From: Gigantopelta aegis
Lineage: Eukaryota > Mollusca > Gastropoda > Neomphalida > Peltospiridae
Reading direction: 5' to 3'
Assembly (NCBI RefSeq): GCF_016097555.1
Contig: NC_054713.1
Span: 16,270,735-16,334,734, forward strand
DNA: 64,000 nt
Of the stretch, positions 1 to 9,354 are shown piece by piece; positions within the stretch are counted from its first letter, which is position 1, and every line of letters starts with the position of its first letter. The notes under the pieces were generated by a model. The model had not been told where the DNA came from. It ran no database searches and saw only the letters and a program-made list of their open reading frames with translations. Position numbers and translations under genes: made by a program.

Positions 1-10
1 CCGTCATAGT

Positions 11-92
11 GGTAGCGTGGCCGAGTGGTCTAAGGCGCTGGTTTTAGGCACCAGTCTCTACGGAGGTGTGGGTTCGAATCCCACCGCTGCCA
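11..92 (+). tRNA. tRNA-Leu(UAG), unit U1 gene a
   Basis: An 82-nt class II tRNA. The acceptor stem pairs GGTAGCG with CGCTGCC and the discriminator base is A. The anticodon arm is CTGGT-TTTAGGC-ACCAG, placing TAG at 34-36. A long variable arm (CTC-TACG-GAG) is typical of tRNA-Leu, and the T arm is GTGGG-TTCGAAT-CCCAC. Boxes A (TGGCCGAGTGG) and B (GGTTCGAATCC) are intact and a run of five T follows about 8 nt downstream, as expected for a Pol III terminator. It has one base change (GGTGTGG for GGCGTGG) against its sisters. Probably functional. Confidence 0.93.
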
Positions 93-212
93 ATTTATGT
101 TTTTGTCATTATTGTTATTACTTTTTAAATTATTACAATTATTATTATTTATATCATCACCATCATTAGCTGTAGCTGTAGTAGTAGTATAATCACCACC
201 ACCATCATCAGA

Positions 213-510
213 AGTTTGTTTTGTTTAACGACACCACTAGAGAACAGTGATTAATTAATCATCAGCTATTGGATGTCAGACATTTAGTATTTCTGACTAG
301 TAGTCATCGGAGGAAACCTGCTACATTTTTTCTTCGTGCAGCCAGGGATTTTTATATGCTCTTACCCACATACAGGAAAGCACATACCACGGCCTTTGAC
401 CAATTATGGTGCACTGGTTAGAACGCGAAAACCCCCAATCATGTCTGATTTCACTTTGAAAGTCGAGAAGGACCCTTCACACTGGGATATGCCCACGCCT
501 CCCGACATTT
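213..510 (-). mobile_element. tRNA-derived SINE (mollusc type), unit U1
   Basis: The 3' tail lies at the left (TTTGTTTTGTTTAACGACAC) and the body reads leftward from CACGGCCTTTGACC and CACTGGTTAGAACGCG. The same sequence recurs at the same place in U2, U3 and U4, so it was present before the units duplicated. The tRNA-like head is worn or missing. I infer SINE status from its recurrence in both orientations across the window. Confidence 0.75.
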
Positions 511-722
511 AAGAAATCGCTGTAATCTAGTGACGTTGTTAAACACAACACACTACACTAGGTAAGTAGGTTCACCTGCCGATGGGTAAAAGCCACTACA
601 CCGACTTGTCTCTAACTAACCATTATTTAACCGCAGTTCAGATAAATGACATGAGTGCCCAGGGCAGCGTGCTTTCACCTCAATTGCATATAGGCACGAA
701 ACTAAGTCGGATTAATCATAAT

Positions 723-885
723 ATTGCGTCGCAGGATCGAACCACATGGGTGGATTCATTCTACTGATTTTTGTTCCAACCACTGCAACACAACTGATCA
801 AAGGATGTGGTGTGTGCTTTCCTGTCTGTGGGAAGATGCATATAAAAGATTTGATAGTGGTGTCGTTAATCAAAACAGACTTGTT
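723..885 (+). mobile_element. Truncated SINE (plus orientation), unit U1
   Basis: It holds the SINE body from GCGTCGCAGGATCGAACC through ATGCATATAAAAGATTTG to the tail TGGTGTCGTTAATCAAAACA. The segment between GCATATAAAAGA and the tail is deleted, and the same deletion appears in U2 and U3, so it predates duplication. U4 and U5 keep longer versions. Confidence 0.65.
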
Positions 886-943
886 ATAAATAATAACAAA
901 ATGATAGTTCAGTCACGTCTCCTATTTAATTTGTAATAATTGT

Positions 944-1025
944 GGTAGCGTGGCCGAGCGGTCTAAGGCGCTGGTTTTAGGCACCAGTCTCTTCGGAGGC
1001 GTGGGTTCGAATCCCACCGCTGCCA
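944..1025 (+). tRNA. tRNA-Leu(UAG), unit U1 gene b
   Basis: An 82-nt class II tRNA with all stems paired, anticodon TAG and variable arm CTC-TTCG-GAG (a stable UUCG-type tetraloop). The body matches gene a except in the D loop (GAGCGGTC against GAGTGGTC) and the variable loop. Boxes A and B are intact and T-runs follow within about 12-20 nt. Likely functional. Confidence 0.94.
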
Positions 1026-1436
1026 TTATGTTATTTTATTTTTGAAATATTTGGGGTTTTATTTGCACTTTAATACTGTAGGTACGTTTAATATAGAATT
1101 GTAGGTGGGAGGTGAGATTTACGTCACCAGTAAATACAAGTTAAGTAAATCATAAGCGTCAACTTAGTAATGGGAAATTCTCCTTCTGATAGGTCTGTGC
1201 CTTCAGGATAAAAAATGTACGTGTTATTTTTAATTATTATTTATCCTACTCTGTATAAATATAGATAAAAACTATGTTTTCCACGCCCCTCCCCACACAT
1301 ACCCAATTCCAGATATGGTTCCTAGGGTCATATCTTAACCTGCTTCTGGTTTTCGGACAAGTGTTAACGTAGATGAATGTTTGCTGTCAAACTTGAGCGC
1401 ACTAGGATCGTTTCCCTCCACCAGTGTGGAACTCCT
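1026..1436. repeat. Unit spacer after tRNA b, U1
   Basis: AT-rich spacer that is nearly identical to 5267-5690 and 21776-22560 (shared phrases TGTAGGTGGGAGGTGAGATT and TTAACCTGCTTCTGGTTTTC). I see no open frame or RNA gene. In U1 this spacer jumps straight to the end of the satellite block, so the roughly 4-kb SINE-rich spacer seen in U2 and U3 is absent here. Confidence 0.7.
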
Positions 1437-1998
1437 ACGGGCGAAGTAAACACTAGATAATGTGTATCTTTCTTAGGAAGTGGCAGGCGAGTACTTTACC
1501 AGTGTAAGCTTGTTTTAGTGAAACACTCACTATTAGCCTAATTTGTAACACTTGTTTACTGTGGAGTTTCGTTTTCATCTGTAATGGAATTGACAAAAGT
1601 TCTTTCTTTGTCACACGACGTATTGTGTGGCTTTAGTTCGTTTTCACAATGGGGCCCCTTTGTGGATTGAAGCATTTATCTATAGACTCTGTTTGGATCA
1701 GAGAACAAGCATTCTGAGAGTATTGCGAACGGAATGACGAGTCCAACATATTTTGGTATTTCCTAAGTTAAAGGTCCATACTTCTATCAAAACTAGGTAA
1801 ATCACCATGAAAATCAAACCTGATCTGTAATAGTACATGAAAAAAACACACCCTATGCACACAATTTCAGCTCGATATCTCGAGGCATTGCAACAAACGT
1901 ATCCGGAAAACTATACGACAGACTGGCAGAAAACTTTCGTCCCCCCAAACCCGCTTGGACCGGTAGGGGACTAATATACAAAAAAAAGAAAAAAGAAT
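1437..1998. repeat. Last satellite monomer plus conserved pre-tRNA block, U1
   Basis: It begins with a single copy of the 55-bp satellite (GGGCGAAGTAAACACTAGAT) and continues into the block that precedes each tRNA-Leu(AAG) gene (ATGGAATTGACAAAAGTTCT, TCGATATCTCGAGGCATTGC). The block recurs at 9986-10490, 30626-31140 and, more diverged, 54790-55850. It has no coding capacity. The 1960-1998 end provides the T-rich terminator for the minus-strand tRNA. Confidence 0.7.
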
Positions 1999-2080
1999 TG
2001 GCAGCGGTGGGATTCGAACCCACGCCTCCGAGGAGACTGGTGCCTTAAACCAGCGCCTTAGACCGCTCGGCCACGCTACC
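1999..2080 (-). tRNA. tRNA-Leu(AAG), unit U1
   Basis: Read on the minus strand this is an 82-nt class II tRNA with acceptor GGTAGCG/CGCTGCC, discriminator A, anticodon loop TTAAGGC (anticodon AAG), variable arm CTC-CTCG-GAG and T arm GTGGG-TTCGAAT-CCCAC. Apart from the anticodon base 34 and one variable-loop base it equals the UAG gene b, so the two isoacceptors differ by almost nothing. TTCTTTTTTC follows downstream as a Pol III terminator. It is oriented against the UAG genes. Confidence 0.94.
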
Positions 2081-2450
2081 ATGAAAACACTCGACATTAA
2101 TAGACATGACGTCTGCAATCTATGTCAAGATGGTTTCATAACTTAACTTGGGTGTGTTGCTTATGACAGCTAGGAACTGGAGAACAAATAAATGAACTGG
2201 GCTCGATGACGTGTTGGTAAAACTGGTGGTTCAGCTGACTTATTTTACTGACCACTCAGTTCGAATAGCTGTTGTCTGTCTAAACTCTTCATTACAACAA
2301 AATATATGTATAACTCTTATACAAAACAGATAATTTTTTTAATACTATTTTTCACAGTTTAAACAATTAACTGCACAAACCAAAACAATGTCAAACGAGA
2401 AACTGTCCTGTCCGTCCAGTAGCACGTCTGTTCCCAACAGCCGTCTTTGT
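2081..2450. repeat. Conserved spacer between tRNA-Leu(AAG) and tRNA a, U2
   Basis: About 370 bp, repeated with few changes at 20389-20758 and 31225-31593 and partly at 44640-44830. Shared phrases are CATTAATAGACATGACGTCT and TAACTGCACAAACCAAAACA. It lies between two divergent tRNA genes and would contain the 5' flanks of both. No protein-coding signal is visible. Confidence 0.75.
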
Positions 2451-2480
2451 GGTAGCGTGGCCGAGTGGTCTAAGGCGCTG
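2451..2480 (+). pseudogene. 5' fragment of split tRNA-Leu, U2 gene a
   Basis: The first 30 nt of tRNA-Leu (GGTAGCG... up to AAGGCGCTG) including box A. The gene is cut at the start of the anticodon stem by LINE A. The remaining part, with anticodon TAG and box B, is at 4273-4333, now 1.8 kb away, so a functional tRNA cannot be made from this locus. Confidence 0.93.
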
Positions 2481-2489
2481 ACTTCCGGT
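2481..2489 (+). promoter_or_regulatory. ETS-type motif at the LINE 5' terminus
   Basis: ACTTCCGGT is the reverse complement of the ETS-family consensus ACCGGAAGT. It forms the first bases of LINE A and recurs at the starts of D (32548) and E (44861); C carries ACTTCCTGT (20356 down). Because it lies at the transcript start it is a candidate internal Pol II promoter element. The match is seen directly; the function is inferred. Confidence 0.45.
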
Positions 2490-2606
2490 TTGGGTTTTGT
2501 CGATGGAGGACATGTTTCACTTCGGCTCCCGTTTTGGAATTTTTTGAAAGTGTTTTTTGAATTGAGAAGGTGTTTTTTTTTCGGATTTATTTGAAAACCA
2601 GTGGGG

Positions 2607-3710
2607 ATGAGTCAGGGTGGCGATATGGAGAAGGAGGAAGTGAAGAAAGTGGTCTACAAGAAGGAGTGCACGGTCGTCGTTGATGTCGGTGACAATAGAA
2701 AGATGGCGGCTGGCGATGTGATTAAATTCCTTAGTGAACAGGTTGGTGATGTCATTCATGCGTGTGTGCCAAAGGGACCTGACAGGTATGAAGTGACTGT
2801 GGATGATGTTGTACAGGCGAGGATCATTTCGGATAACGATTCCCTGGAACTAAATGGCATGAAAATGAAGGCAAGGTTGTTACATTCGGACAGTGTTGTT
2901 GTTTCCTTTTTGCACTTGCCAGCATATATTTCGGACGAAGAGATAGAGGAGAAATTAAAATCGATGAACATTGAATTAATAACACCTATTTACAGGCGAT
3001 TCTACAAGGGTACTCGCATTGCGGATGGAACCAGGTACGTGCGTGTTAAATTTCCACCTGACGTAAAGAGTTTACCATATTCGATGAAATTTAACACTGT
3101 TGAAGGTGTGGAGTTTTTTCGTGTTTTGCACGACAATCAAATAAAGGTGTGCTATAACTGTATGTCGGATAGTCACGTGATTCGGGATTGCCCGAATATC
3201 ACATGTAATTTCTGCAAAGAGAAGGGACATATTGCCAGGAATTGTAAGAAAACATTTCTGTGTGAAAAATGTGGAAATAAAGAGGATGTGTGTGTATGCA
3301 GTGTGAATGAATACGACAGCGAGCATGTGGATGACAGTGACAGCGACAGTACTGATGATGATAGAATGCAAGAACCAACCCAGGCAAGCCATGAACAAGT
3401 CGAAGTAAGCAAGGGTAACCAAGCTGAGTGGAGAAATGATCACAAAGATGCAACACCGAGTTCGAGAAATGACAAACAGCACGCAAACCGTAATGTGGAG
3501 GAATCGGTGAAGGGAGTGAAAGCAGCCGACTTTCGTGAGAAGGACGCGGACACCATGACAACTGAAACTAAAAACTTTCAACTGCGAAAGTTACGGCGTC
3601 GGTCACAGCTGATCAAACGCCCAGCGGATGAATCGATTCGTCGTGTTGTGTTAAGTAGAAAACAAAAGAGACAAGCTATCCGTGCAAAAGGTGTTGAAGA
3701 GAGTGAATGA
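2607..3710 (+). CDS. LINE A ORF1 protein, zinc-knuckle (gag-like) nucleic-acid-binding protein
   Basis: An intact 367-residue frame. I start at the first ATG (MSQGGDMEKEE); no upstream in-frame ATG exists. The N-terminal half is a conserved domain shared with the ORF1s of C, D and F (VDVGDNRKMAAGDVIKFL, HACVPKGPDRYEVTVDDVVQ). Three Cys-rich knuckles follow: CYNCMSDSHVIRDC at about residues 182-195, CNFCKEKGHIARNC at 200-213 and a Cys cluster from 219 to 231. An acidic Asp/Ser stretch and a basic C-terminus complete it. By analogy with other LINE ORF1s it should bind element RNA in the cytoplasm as an RNP component. It is unbroken, unlike the ORF1s of D, E and F, which suggests recent activity or selection on ORF1 alone. 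Confidence 0.88.
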   Translation: MSQGGDMEKEEVKKVVYKKECTVVVDVGDNRKMAAGDVIKFLSEQVGDVIHACVPKGPDRYEVTVDDVVQARIISDNDSLELNGMKMKARLLHSDSVVVSFLHLPAYISDEEIEEKLKSMNIELITPIYRRFYKGTRIADGTRYVRVKFPPDVKSLPYSMKFNTVEGVEFFRVLHDNQIKVCYNCMSDSHVIRDCPNITCNFCKEKGHIARNCKKTFLCEKCGNKEDVCVCSVNEYDSEHVDDSDSDSTDDDRMQEPTQASHEQVEVSKGNQAEWRNDHKDATPSSRNDKQHANRNVEESVKGVKAADFREKDADTMTTETKNFQLRKLRRRSQLIKRPADESIRRVVLSRKQKRQAIRAKGVEESE

Positions 3711-4272
3711 AGGAAGTATGAGTGAGATAATGTGATTAAATTTATGATAACATGTGCTTATTTAATGACTTTCTTTATATTACAATACACTCAATTGTCA
3801 TTTTGTTTAGATGTTTACTTTAAATATTAATAGATTGAATGGGATTGATTAATTAAATATAGGTTTTGTAATTATTTAAACGTAAATAACCTTTAGTATT
3901 CCTTTTTCTGCACAAATGTATTTTGAATGATTATTTTATTTAAAATACATAAATACTTATGGGAGGGAATGTCAGTTTAAAACAGGTGTGTGTATATTTG
4001 ATATAATATTAAATATTGTTTAATTATATTTTAGGTTTAATGGCTGTCATACTAAAGGACAATTTGATTTTAAGATGTGTAAAAATCATTTATTATATTA
4101 TAAATATTCTTATAGTTTGGAATTACATATGTGTGTATGAATGTGTGTCAAGTGTGTGCGTGCGTGTGTCTTGTGTGTGTTTATTTTTAAATTGTGTTTT
4201 TATATTTATATTGTTATACAAGCATGTGAGCTATATTAATATGTTGATGTTCTGAATAAAAAAAAATAAAAA
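3711..4272 (+). other. LINE A 3' UTR with ORF2 vestige
   Basis: The first 150 bases include a degenerate remnant of the ORF2 start, then AT-rich sequence with a TG-rich stretch (TGTGTGTATGAATGTGTGTC). The TG-rich stretch also occurs in the 3' UTR of LINE F and before the poly(A) of E. It ends with an AATAAA signal in the A-rich tail. Confidence 0.7.
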
Positions 4273-4333
4273 AAGGCGCTGGTTTTAGGCACCAGTCTCT
4301 ACGGAGGCGTGGGTTCGAATCCCACCGCTGCCA
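4273..4333 (+). pseudogene. 3' fragment of split tRNA-Leu(UAG), U2 gene a
   Basis: Starts AAGGCGCTGG directly after the LINE poly(A) and carries the full anticodon arm (TAG), variable arm CTC-TACG-GAG, T arm with box B and 3' acceptor strand. The first 9 bases repeat the end of the fragment at 2451-2480. Box A is missing, so Pol III transcription is unlikely. Confidence 0.93.
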
Positions 4334-4453
4334 ATTTATACTTTTGTCATTATTGTTATTACTTTTTAAATTATTACAATTATTATTATTTATATCATCA
4401 CCATCATTAGCTGTAGCTGTAGTAGTAGTATAATCACCACCACCATCATCAGA

Positions 4454-4745
4454 AGTTTGTTTTGTTTAACGACACCACTAGAGAACAGTGATTAATTAAT
4501 CATCGGCTATTGGATGTCAGACATTTAGTATTTCTGACTAGTAATCATCGGAGGAAACCTCCTACATTTATTCTTCGTGCAGCCGGGGATTTTTATATGC
4601 TCTTACCCACATACAGGAAAGCACACACCACGGCCTTTGACCAATTATGGTGCACTGGTTAGAACGCGAAAACCCCCAATCATGTCTGATTTCACTTTAA
4701 AAGTCGAGAAGGACCCTTCACACTGGGATATGCCCACGCCTCCCA
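4454..4745 (-). mobile_element. tRNA-derived SINE, unit U2
   Basis: The orthologous copy of the U1 SINE at 213-510, in the same position relative to tRNA a, with scattered substitutions. A duplicated passenger of the unit. Confidence 0.73.
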
Positions 4746-4966
4746 ACATTTAAGAAATCGCTGTAATCTAGTGACGTTGTTAAACACAACACACTACATC
4801 AGGTAAGTAGGTTCGCCTGCCGATGGGTAAAAGCCCCTACACCGACTTGTCTCTGATTAACCATTATTTAACCGCAGTTCAGATAAATGACATGAGTGCC
4901 CAGGACAGCGTGCTTTAACCTCAATTGCATATAGGCACGAAACTAAGTCGGATTAATAATATTATT

Positions 4967-5128
4967 GCGTCGCAGGATCGAACCACATGGGTGGATCCAT
5001 TCTTCTGATTTTTGTTCCAACCACTGCAACACAACTGATCAAAAGATGTGGTATGTGCTTTCCTGTCTGTGGGAAGATGCATATAAAAGATTTGATAGTG
5101 GTGTCGTTAATCAAAACAAACTTGTTAT
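4967..5128 (+). mobile_element. Truncated SINE, unit U2
   Basis: Same sequence and same internal deletion as 723-885, confirming that it is part of the duplicated unit. Confidence 0.62.
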
Positions 5129-5184
5129 AAATAATAACAAAATGATAGTTCAGTCACGTCTCCTGTTTAAATTGTAATAATTGT

Positions 5185-5266
5185 GGTAGCGTGGCCGAGC
5201 GGTCTAAGGCGCTGGTTTTAGGCACCAGTCTCTTCGGAGGCGTGGGTTCGAATCCCACCGCTGCCA
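5185..5266 (+). tRNA. tRNA-Leu(UAG), unit U2 gene b
   Basis: 82 nt and identical in every visible position to the U1 gene b (944-1025): paired acceptor, D, anticodon (TAG), variable (CTC-TTCG-GAG) and T arms, with boxes A and B intact and T-runs downstream. Likely functional, and the only uninterrupted tRNA-Leu gene in U2. Confidence 0.94.
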
Positions 5267-5700
5267 TTATGTTATTTTATTTTTGAAATATTTGGGGTTT
5301 TATTTGCACTTTAATACTGTAGGTACGTTTAATATAGAATTGTAGGTGGGAGGTGAGATTTACGTCACCAGTAAATACAGGTTAGGTAAATCATAAGCGT
5401 CAACTTAATAATGGGAAATTCTCCTTCTGATAGGTCTGTGCCTCCAATCCCCCCTCAAAACTTCAGGATAAAAAATGTACGTGTTATTTTTAATTATTAT
5501 TTATCCTACTCTGTATAAATATAGATAAAAAATATGTTTTCCCCGCCCCTCCCCACACATCCCCAATTCCAGATATAGTTCCTAGGGTCATATCTTAACC
5601 TGCTTCTGGTTTTCGGATAAGTGTTAACGTAGATGAATTGCTTGCTGTCAAACTTGAGCGCACTAGGATCGTTTCCCTCCACCAGTGTGGAAATCTAAAG
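5267..5700. repeat. Unit spacer after tRNA b, U2
   Basis: Closely matches 1026-1436 with a small insertion (TCCAATCCCCCCTCAAAACT near 5453) that is also present in U3. No gene is seen. Confidence 0.65.
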
Positions 5701-5894
5701 CATATTGTGCACGAACTGATCCATAGGCTGTAAGTAGCTCTGTGGTAAAGCATGCACGGTGAAGCAGCGGATGCCGGGGAAGAGGGAATAGCCCCCAATT
5801 ATTATGAAAAAAAATGGTAACCATAAATAGTGACCATTACCCCCCGAATTCACCTCGAAACGTGGATGCTTTGCACCCTCGATTCCAGTCAGCA

Positions 5895-5909
5895 CCCCCC
5901 CCCCCCCCC
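5895..5909. repeat. Poly(C) tract
   Basis: Fifteen consecutive C beside the SINE at 5930. A tract of different length sits at the orthologous place in U3 (24870-24884). Confidence 0.95.
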
Positions 5910-5929
5910 AAAGCTTCTATCGTGCCTAC

Positions 5930-6215
5930 AAAGCACTCGTTTCGTGTGTGATCGATCTAGAATCGATTCCCGTGTATGGGCCCATTGGGCCAGTGCTCTA
6001 CAACCGGTATATCGAAAGCCGTGGTATGTGCTATGCTGTATGTGGGATGATGCATATAAAAGGTCCCTCATTAGCAAAGAAAAAAAAAATGTAGCGGGTT
6101 TCCTATCTAAGATTATATGTCAGAATTACCAAATGTTTAACAAAAGTTACATCCAACAGCCGATGAAAAATTAATGAAATGTGCACTAGTGGAGTCGTTG
6201 AACAAAATAAAGTTC
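5930..6215 (+). mobile_element. tRNA-derived SINE, plus, U2
   Basis: It has a tRNA-like box B (AGAATCGATTCCCGTGTATG), the body GCCGTGGTATGTGCTATGC, GATGCATATAAAAGGTCCC and the 3' tail GTGGAGTCGTTGAACAAAAT. The orthologue in U3 is 24910-25190. Confidence 0.78.
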
Positions 6216-6299
6216 TTCTTTTTAATCTTCTCCACCCGTTGTGAATCCTAGGGGATCGGTTGGCCATGGATGTGGCGTAGATAGGGGAGGTGTGTGTGT

Positions 6300-6321
6300 G
6301 GGGGGGGGGGGGGGGGGGGGG
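6300..6321. repeat. Poly(G) tract
   Basis: Twenty-two consecutive G following a short TG repeat. The U3 counterpart at 25275-25287 is shorter, so the tract varies between unit copies. Confidence 0.95.
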
Positions 6322-6554
6322 CTCGGGATTCATGTTCCCTCAATCAAACGTGATTTGTTTATTTTTTACTGTATTAAATTTTATAAAATCGTACATACAT
6401 ACCTACATACATAGTGTGGGTTCCCCCACCCTACACTCCACCACCCAATATAAAATCCTGGCTAGGCAAGTGGGCGATGGACACTGCCTGCTAAAGATTA
6501 TGACAGTCGCAGCCATCATTTTTCATTTCATTTCAACTTATTTTCGTGTTTATA

Positions 6555-6775
6555 GTCAGTTTAGGTTCAAGCTTTGTGTTCTCGGCACACACCTCATCTG
6601 TCTATGCTATCTGACTAGGACAGTTGGTTAGTTGCTAGTGGTTAGTGACAAAGAAGAGGATGTAGTGGTCTTATACCTACCCGTTGAGTCGTGAAAACGT
6701 CCTCTGGGTAGGAGCCCTGTACCTACCAGCCGTACGTCCGATGTCTTAATCTCGACACCGCCGAGGCCGATGAGT
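6555..6775 (-). mobile_element. tRNA-derived SINE, second family, minus, U2
   Basis: Contains GGTTCAAGCTTTGTGTTCTC, GTTAGTGGTTAGTGAC-like and CCTACCCGTTGAGTCGTG phrases and ends at the tRNA-like head (CTCGACACCGCCGAGGCCGA read on +). The same family is at 25515-25720, 38862-39080 and 47650-47885. This copy is partly deleted. Confidence 0.7.
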
Positions 6776-7844
6776 AGCCATCTTCCTATACCTATATAAA
6801 TGAGGGATAACTCCCAATTATTATCATGCATTCCGGGGTTGTCGTTTCGAAATAAACTAACGAAGCGTCTCGCGAATATTCTATACACGAATATACGAAC
6901 TACAAGGGGCGGGAGGTAGCCGGGTGGTCAGGCGCGTACCTGCCTGTACGCAAGTACGCAGTGGCGTCCACATCATAAAAAAAAAACAAAAAAAAAAAAA
7001 AAAACACCAAATTCTTGAAGGAAAAAAAAAAACCCAACGGAAAACCGTGCCCGCGAGAGAAAAGGAAAGGGATAACCAAACTGTAGAATAATGGCACATT
7101 GTCAAGTTCACACATGCACATAGACTAGACTGTCTCACTCTGACGTCATCGAATACAACATGACGCCAAGGTGCATTACGTAAAATGGTTTGTACCCTCA
7201 GGTCAGGTCAGGTCATAGGGTTTTACGTGCACATTCAGAACAAGCTGTTGTAGCGCACGCCTGTCGTGGGCACAAGAGCCGGCCTTGGCCGGCTCCTCCG
7301 TCCATGTCATTGTAACCTCGAGCCCTGATACAAAACATACCAATGACCATGTCGATGTGTTATGGTGTTCTACTATATTTATGTAGGTCTAAGGACTAAA
7401 ATCTCAACTCTCCTATTTACCAGTACATTAATGATCCACTAAATAGATATACAACGTAGATCTATATGCATGTGCAGTTGCTGACAAGGCACAGGTTTTG
7501 ATTGATTGAGTTGGGTTTAATGCCATTTTTCAACCGTATTTCAGTTATATATGGCAGTCAGTTAACCTAAGTGTTCCTGGCAAACCCCAGTACTAACCAG
7601 TTATTTGCAAGTAAAGGCACAGGTAGATCTACATGTAGATGTACTCCGTTTCATACCCGGACTCAGCTAAAGATATTTTAAAGTGAGATGTAACTCAGAC
7701 GATGCACTGATGCTATTTATAGTTCAGACATTTTACAAATTGCCGCATTAAAACTTGCGATTTCCAAGTTTATTTATAGGTGTAAAATTAGTTCTCAAAG
7801 TCGCCAGAGTGCACCATATGACGTCTAGGTTTCAAAACATTTAT
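6776..7844. repeat. Gene-free SINE-rich spacer, U2
   Basis: Matches 25721-27159 of U3 apart from U3-specific insertions. It includes a worn tRNA-like stretch (GGAGGTAGCCGGGTGGTCAG at about 6911) with an A-rich tail and the duplicated AGGTCAGGTCAGGTCA at about 7200. Short open frames are unconserved and I consider them chance. Confidence 0.6.

Positions 7845-7879
<35 letters not shown>
7845..7879. repeat. Poly(G) tract, 35 bases
   Basis: The longest homopolymer in the window. The orthologous U3 tract (27160-27180) is 21 bases. It may fold as a G-quadruplex, and its exact length is doubtful in any assembly. Confidence 0.93.
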
Positions 7880-7881
<2 letters not shown>

Positions 7882-7954
7882 AGACCCCCCTACAACACTC
7901 GCACCTTCAGTGCTCGACTGTAAATTTGGAATCTACATCAAAAATGGCTGGGTA

Positions 7955-8270
7955 CGCCCCTGGTGGTAAAGCGCTCGCTTGATGCGCGATCGGTCTAGGA
8001 TTGATCCCCGTCGGTGGGTCCATTGGTCTATTTCTCGTTCCAGACAGTGCACCATGATTGGTATATCAAAGGCCGTGGTGTGTGCTATCCTGTCTATGGG
8101 ATGCTGCATAAAACATATCCCTAGCTACGAATGGAAAAAAAAAAAAGCTCTAGTGAAAGCCTCACCTAAAATCTGCAGAGCTAGACGACACTCTAGCTAC
8201 GCATGAACACATGACACACACCAGCATACAATTCTCGGACCCATGCCATATGCAGGGCTCGACCTTAGCA
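7955..8270 (+). mobile_element. tRNA-derived SINE with complete head, U2
   Basis: The tRNA-like head runs from GGTGGTAAAGCGCTCGCTTG to GGTCTAGGATTGATCCCCGT (box B-like), then the body GCCGTGGTGTGTGCTATCCT and a distinct tail with GACGACACTCTAGCTACGCA. The orthologue in U3 is 27255-27590; a related copy is at 47995-48330. Confidence 0.75.
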
Positions 8271-8788
8271 GTAGCCAGGGGTGTTTTGGTTACCAATATG
8301 TTGGTCGGCCTAGCAGGTGTCTAAACCCAGTAGTCCGCTCGGCTACTAGATGGTTTTTTGGTACATCCAGTTACTCCGCACTCAACAAGACGCTAAAATC
8401 CTTAAAACACACACCTAAAACAACATGATTAAATAAAAATAAATTGTTTTGCTGTTTACTTTTTTTCTTTTAATTTATTAAAATTATGGGGCTACCATTT
8501 TTTACTGAGGGTTACCAGATTTTATACAGTCTTTAAAAATCACAGAAAAAGGATATTAAGAAATGTGCTGGTTTTATGAGTAGCTATATTTCAATCTTCC
8601 CTTCTTTGCTCCTTTTAACTTTATTTTTACGAACTGTTCTGTGAATATGACAGACATTTGTTTACTGTCTCCATTCAAAAGTCAAATTCATCAAACTATT
8701 CAAATGTATGTACTGTTGCGCACAAACGACGTAACCACCGAAACAGAAACCTCACAAAAACAGGGCAAAGGACGATGTGTGTGCGTCT

Positions 8789-8790
<2 letters not shown>

Positions 8791-8830
<40 letters not shown>
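8791..8830. repeat. (GT)n microsatellite
   Basis: Twenty GT dinucleotides. Absent from the U3 counterpart, where the flanking sequence joins directly. Confidence 0.95.
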
Positions 8831-8832
<2 letters not shown>

Positions 8833-9164
8833 TATTGAATAAACCAGTAAAGTGCGGTGAAAACAGACCCGGTATCAATTAGAGATTCATTGTCGATATC
8901 TGGGTTTGGTCAACTGCCACGGAACCAGAGATGCTATTCCGGTCATATTTATGATTTGAGCAAACGATCTGCGACATCCGAGATTTGAAAGTGATTTCGA
9001 AGTGAAACACACGGATAAGGTGTATTGCACAGAAACGGCTTCTCATAAAATTAATATCTTCCCACAACCATTGTCACCCAAATTGTGGATACAAAAAGGA
9101 AAAGGAGTTAGCGTTGTTCGAGCAATCTCAAATGCCCTAGAGATCTACAATCGTACAGTACACA

Positions 9165-9290
9165 GATAATCCCTGTCATCCAAAGACGTTGTACTTTGGG
9201 TATCTACTTACGATCATAGGCAACCAAAGACGTTGTACATTGGGTAACTACATACGATCATAGGCAACCAAATCTTCGTATGTTTCCAGG
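9165..9290. repeat. Short tandem duplication upstream of the satellite
   Basis: Two near-identical copies of a roughly 49-bp segment containing CCAAAGACGTTGTAC and ACGATCATAGGCAACCAAA. Not seen in U3. Confidence 0.7.
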
Positions 9291-9354
9291 TACACTGGCA
9301 GTCTTCAAACCAGTGAAAGGATAAACACTAGATAAGTGTCATTATTTTCATCAT

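Larger units (their letters stand above)
2481..4272 (+). mobile_element. LINE A: short ORF1-only LINE inserted in tRNA-Leu
   Basis: A 1.8-kb element that begins ACTTCCGGTTTGGG and ends in GAATAAAAAAAAATAAAAAA, lying inside tRNA-Leu(UAG). AAGGCGCTG is present on both sides (2472-2480 and 4273-4281), a target duplication of 7-9 bp, the uncertainty coming from the poly(A). It contains a complete ORF1. After it comes only a vestige of the ORF2 start (3807-3855, resembling the LNVNGLRDID start of the full elements), followed by an AT-rich and TG-rich 3' UTR. Endonuclease and reverse transcriptase are absent. Mobilisation in trans by a full-length relative such as C, D or F is my inference. Confidence 0.88.

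Noticed and set aside
2388-2594. Short frame running from the spacer through the tRNA fragment into LINE A
   Set aside because: The frame depends on reading through a tRNA gene (SVAEWSKAL is simply translated tRNA-Leu). The same artefact appears at 20696, 31531 and 44759.
3072-3581. 169-residue open frame on the minus strand opposite LINE A ORF1
   Set aside because: It is the antisense shadow of ORF1; the same kind of shadow appears opposite C and D ORF1 and has no recognisable domain.
2607-3710. ORF1 of LINE A as a host zinc-knuckle gene or a retroviral-type gag
   Set aside because: It lies between a LINE 5' end and a poly(A) tail with target duplications and matches the ORF1 of elements that carry LINE-type ORF2. 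No LTR is nearby.
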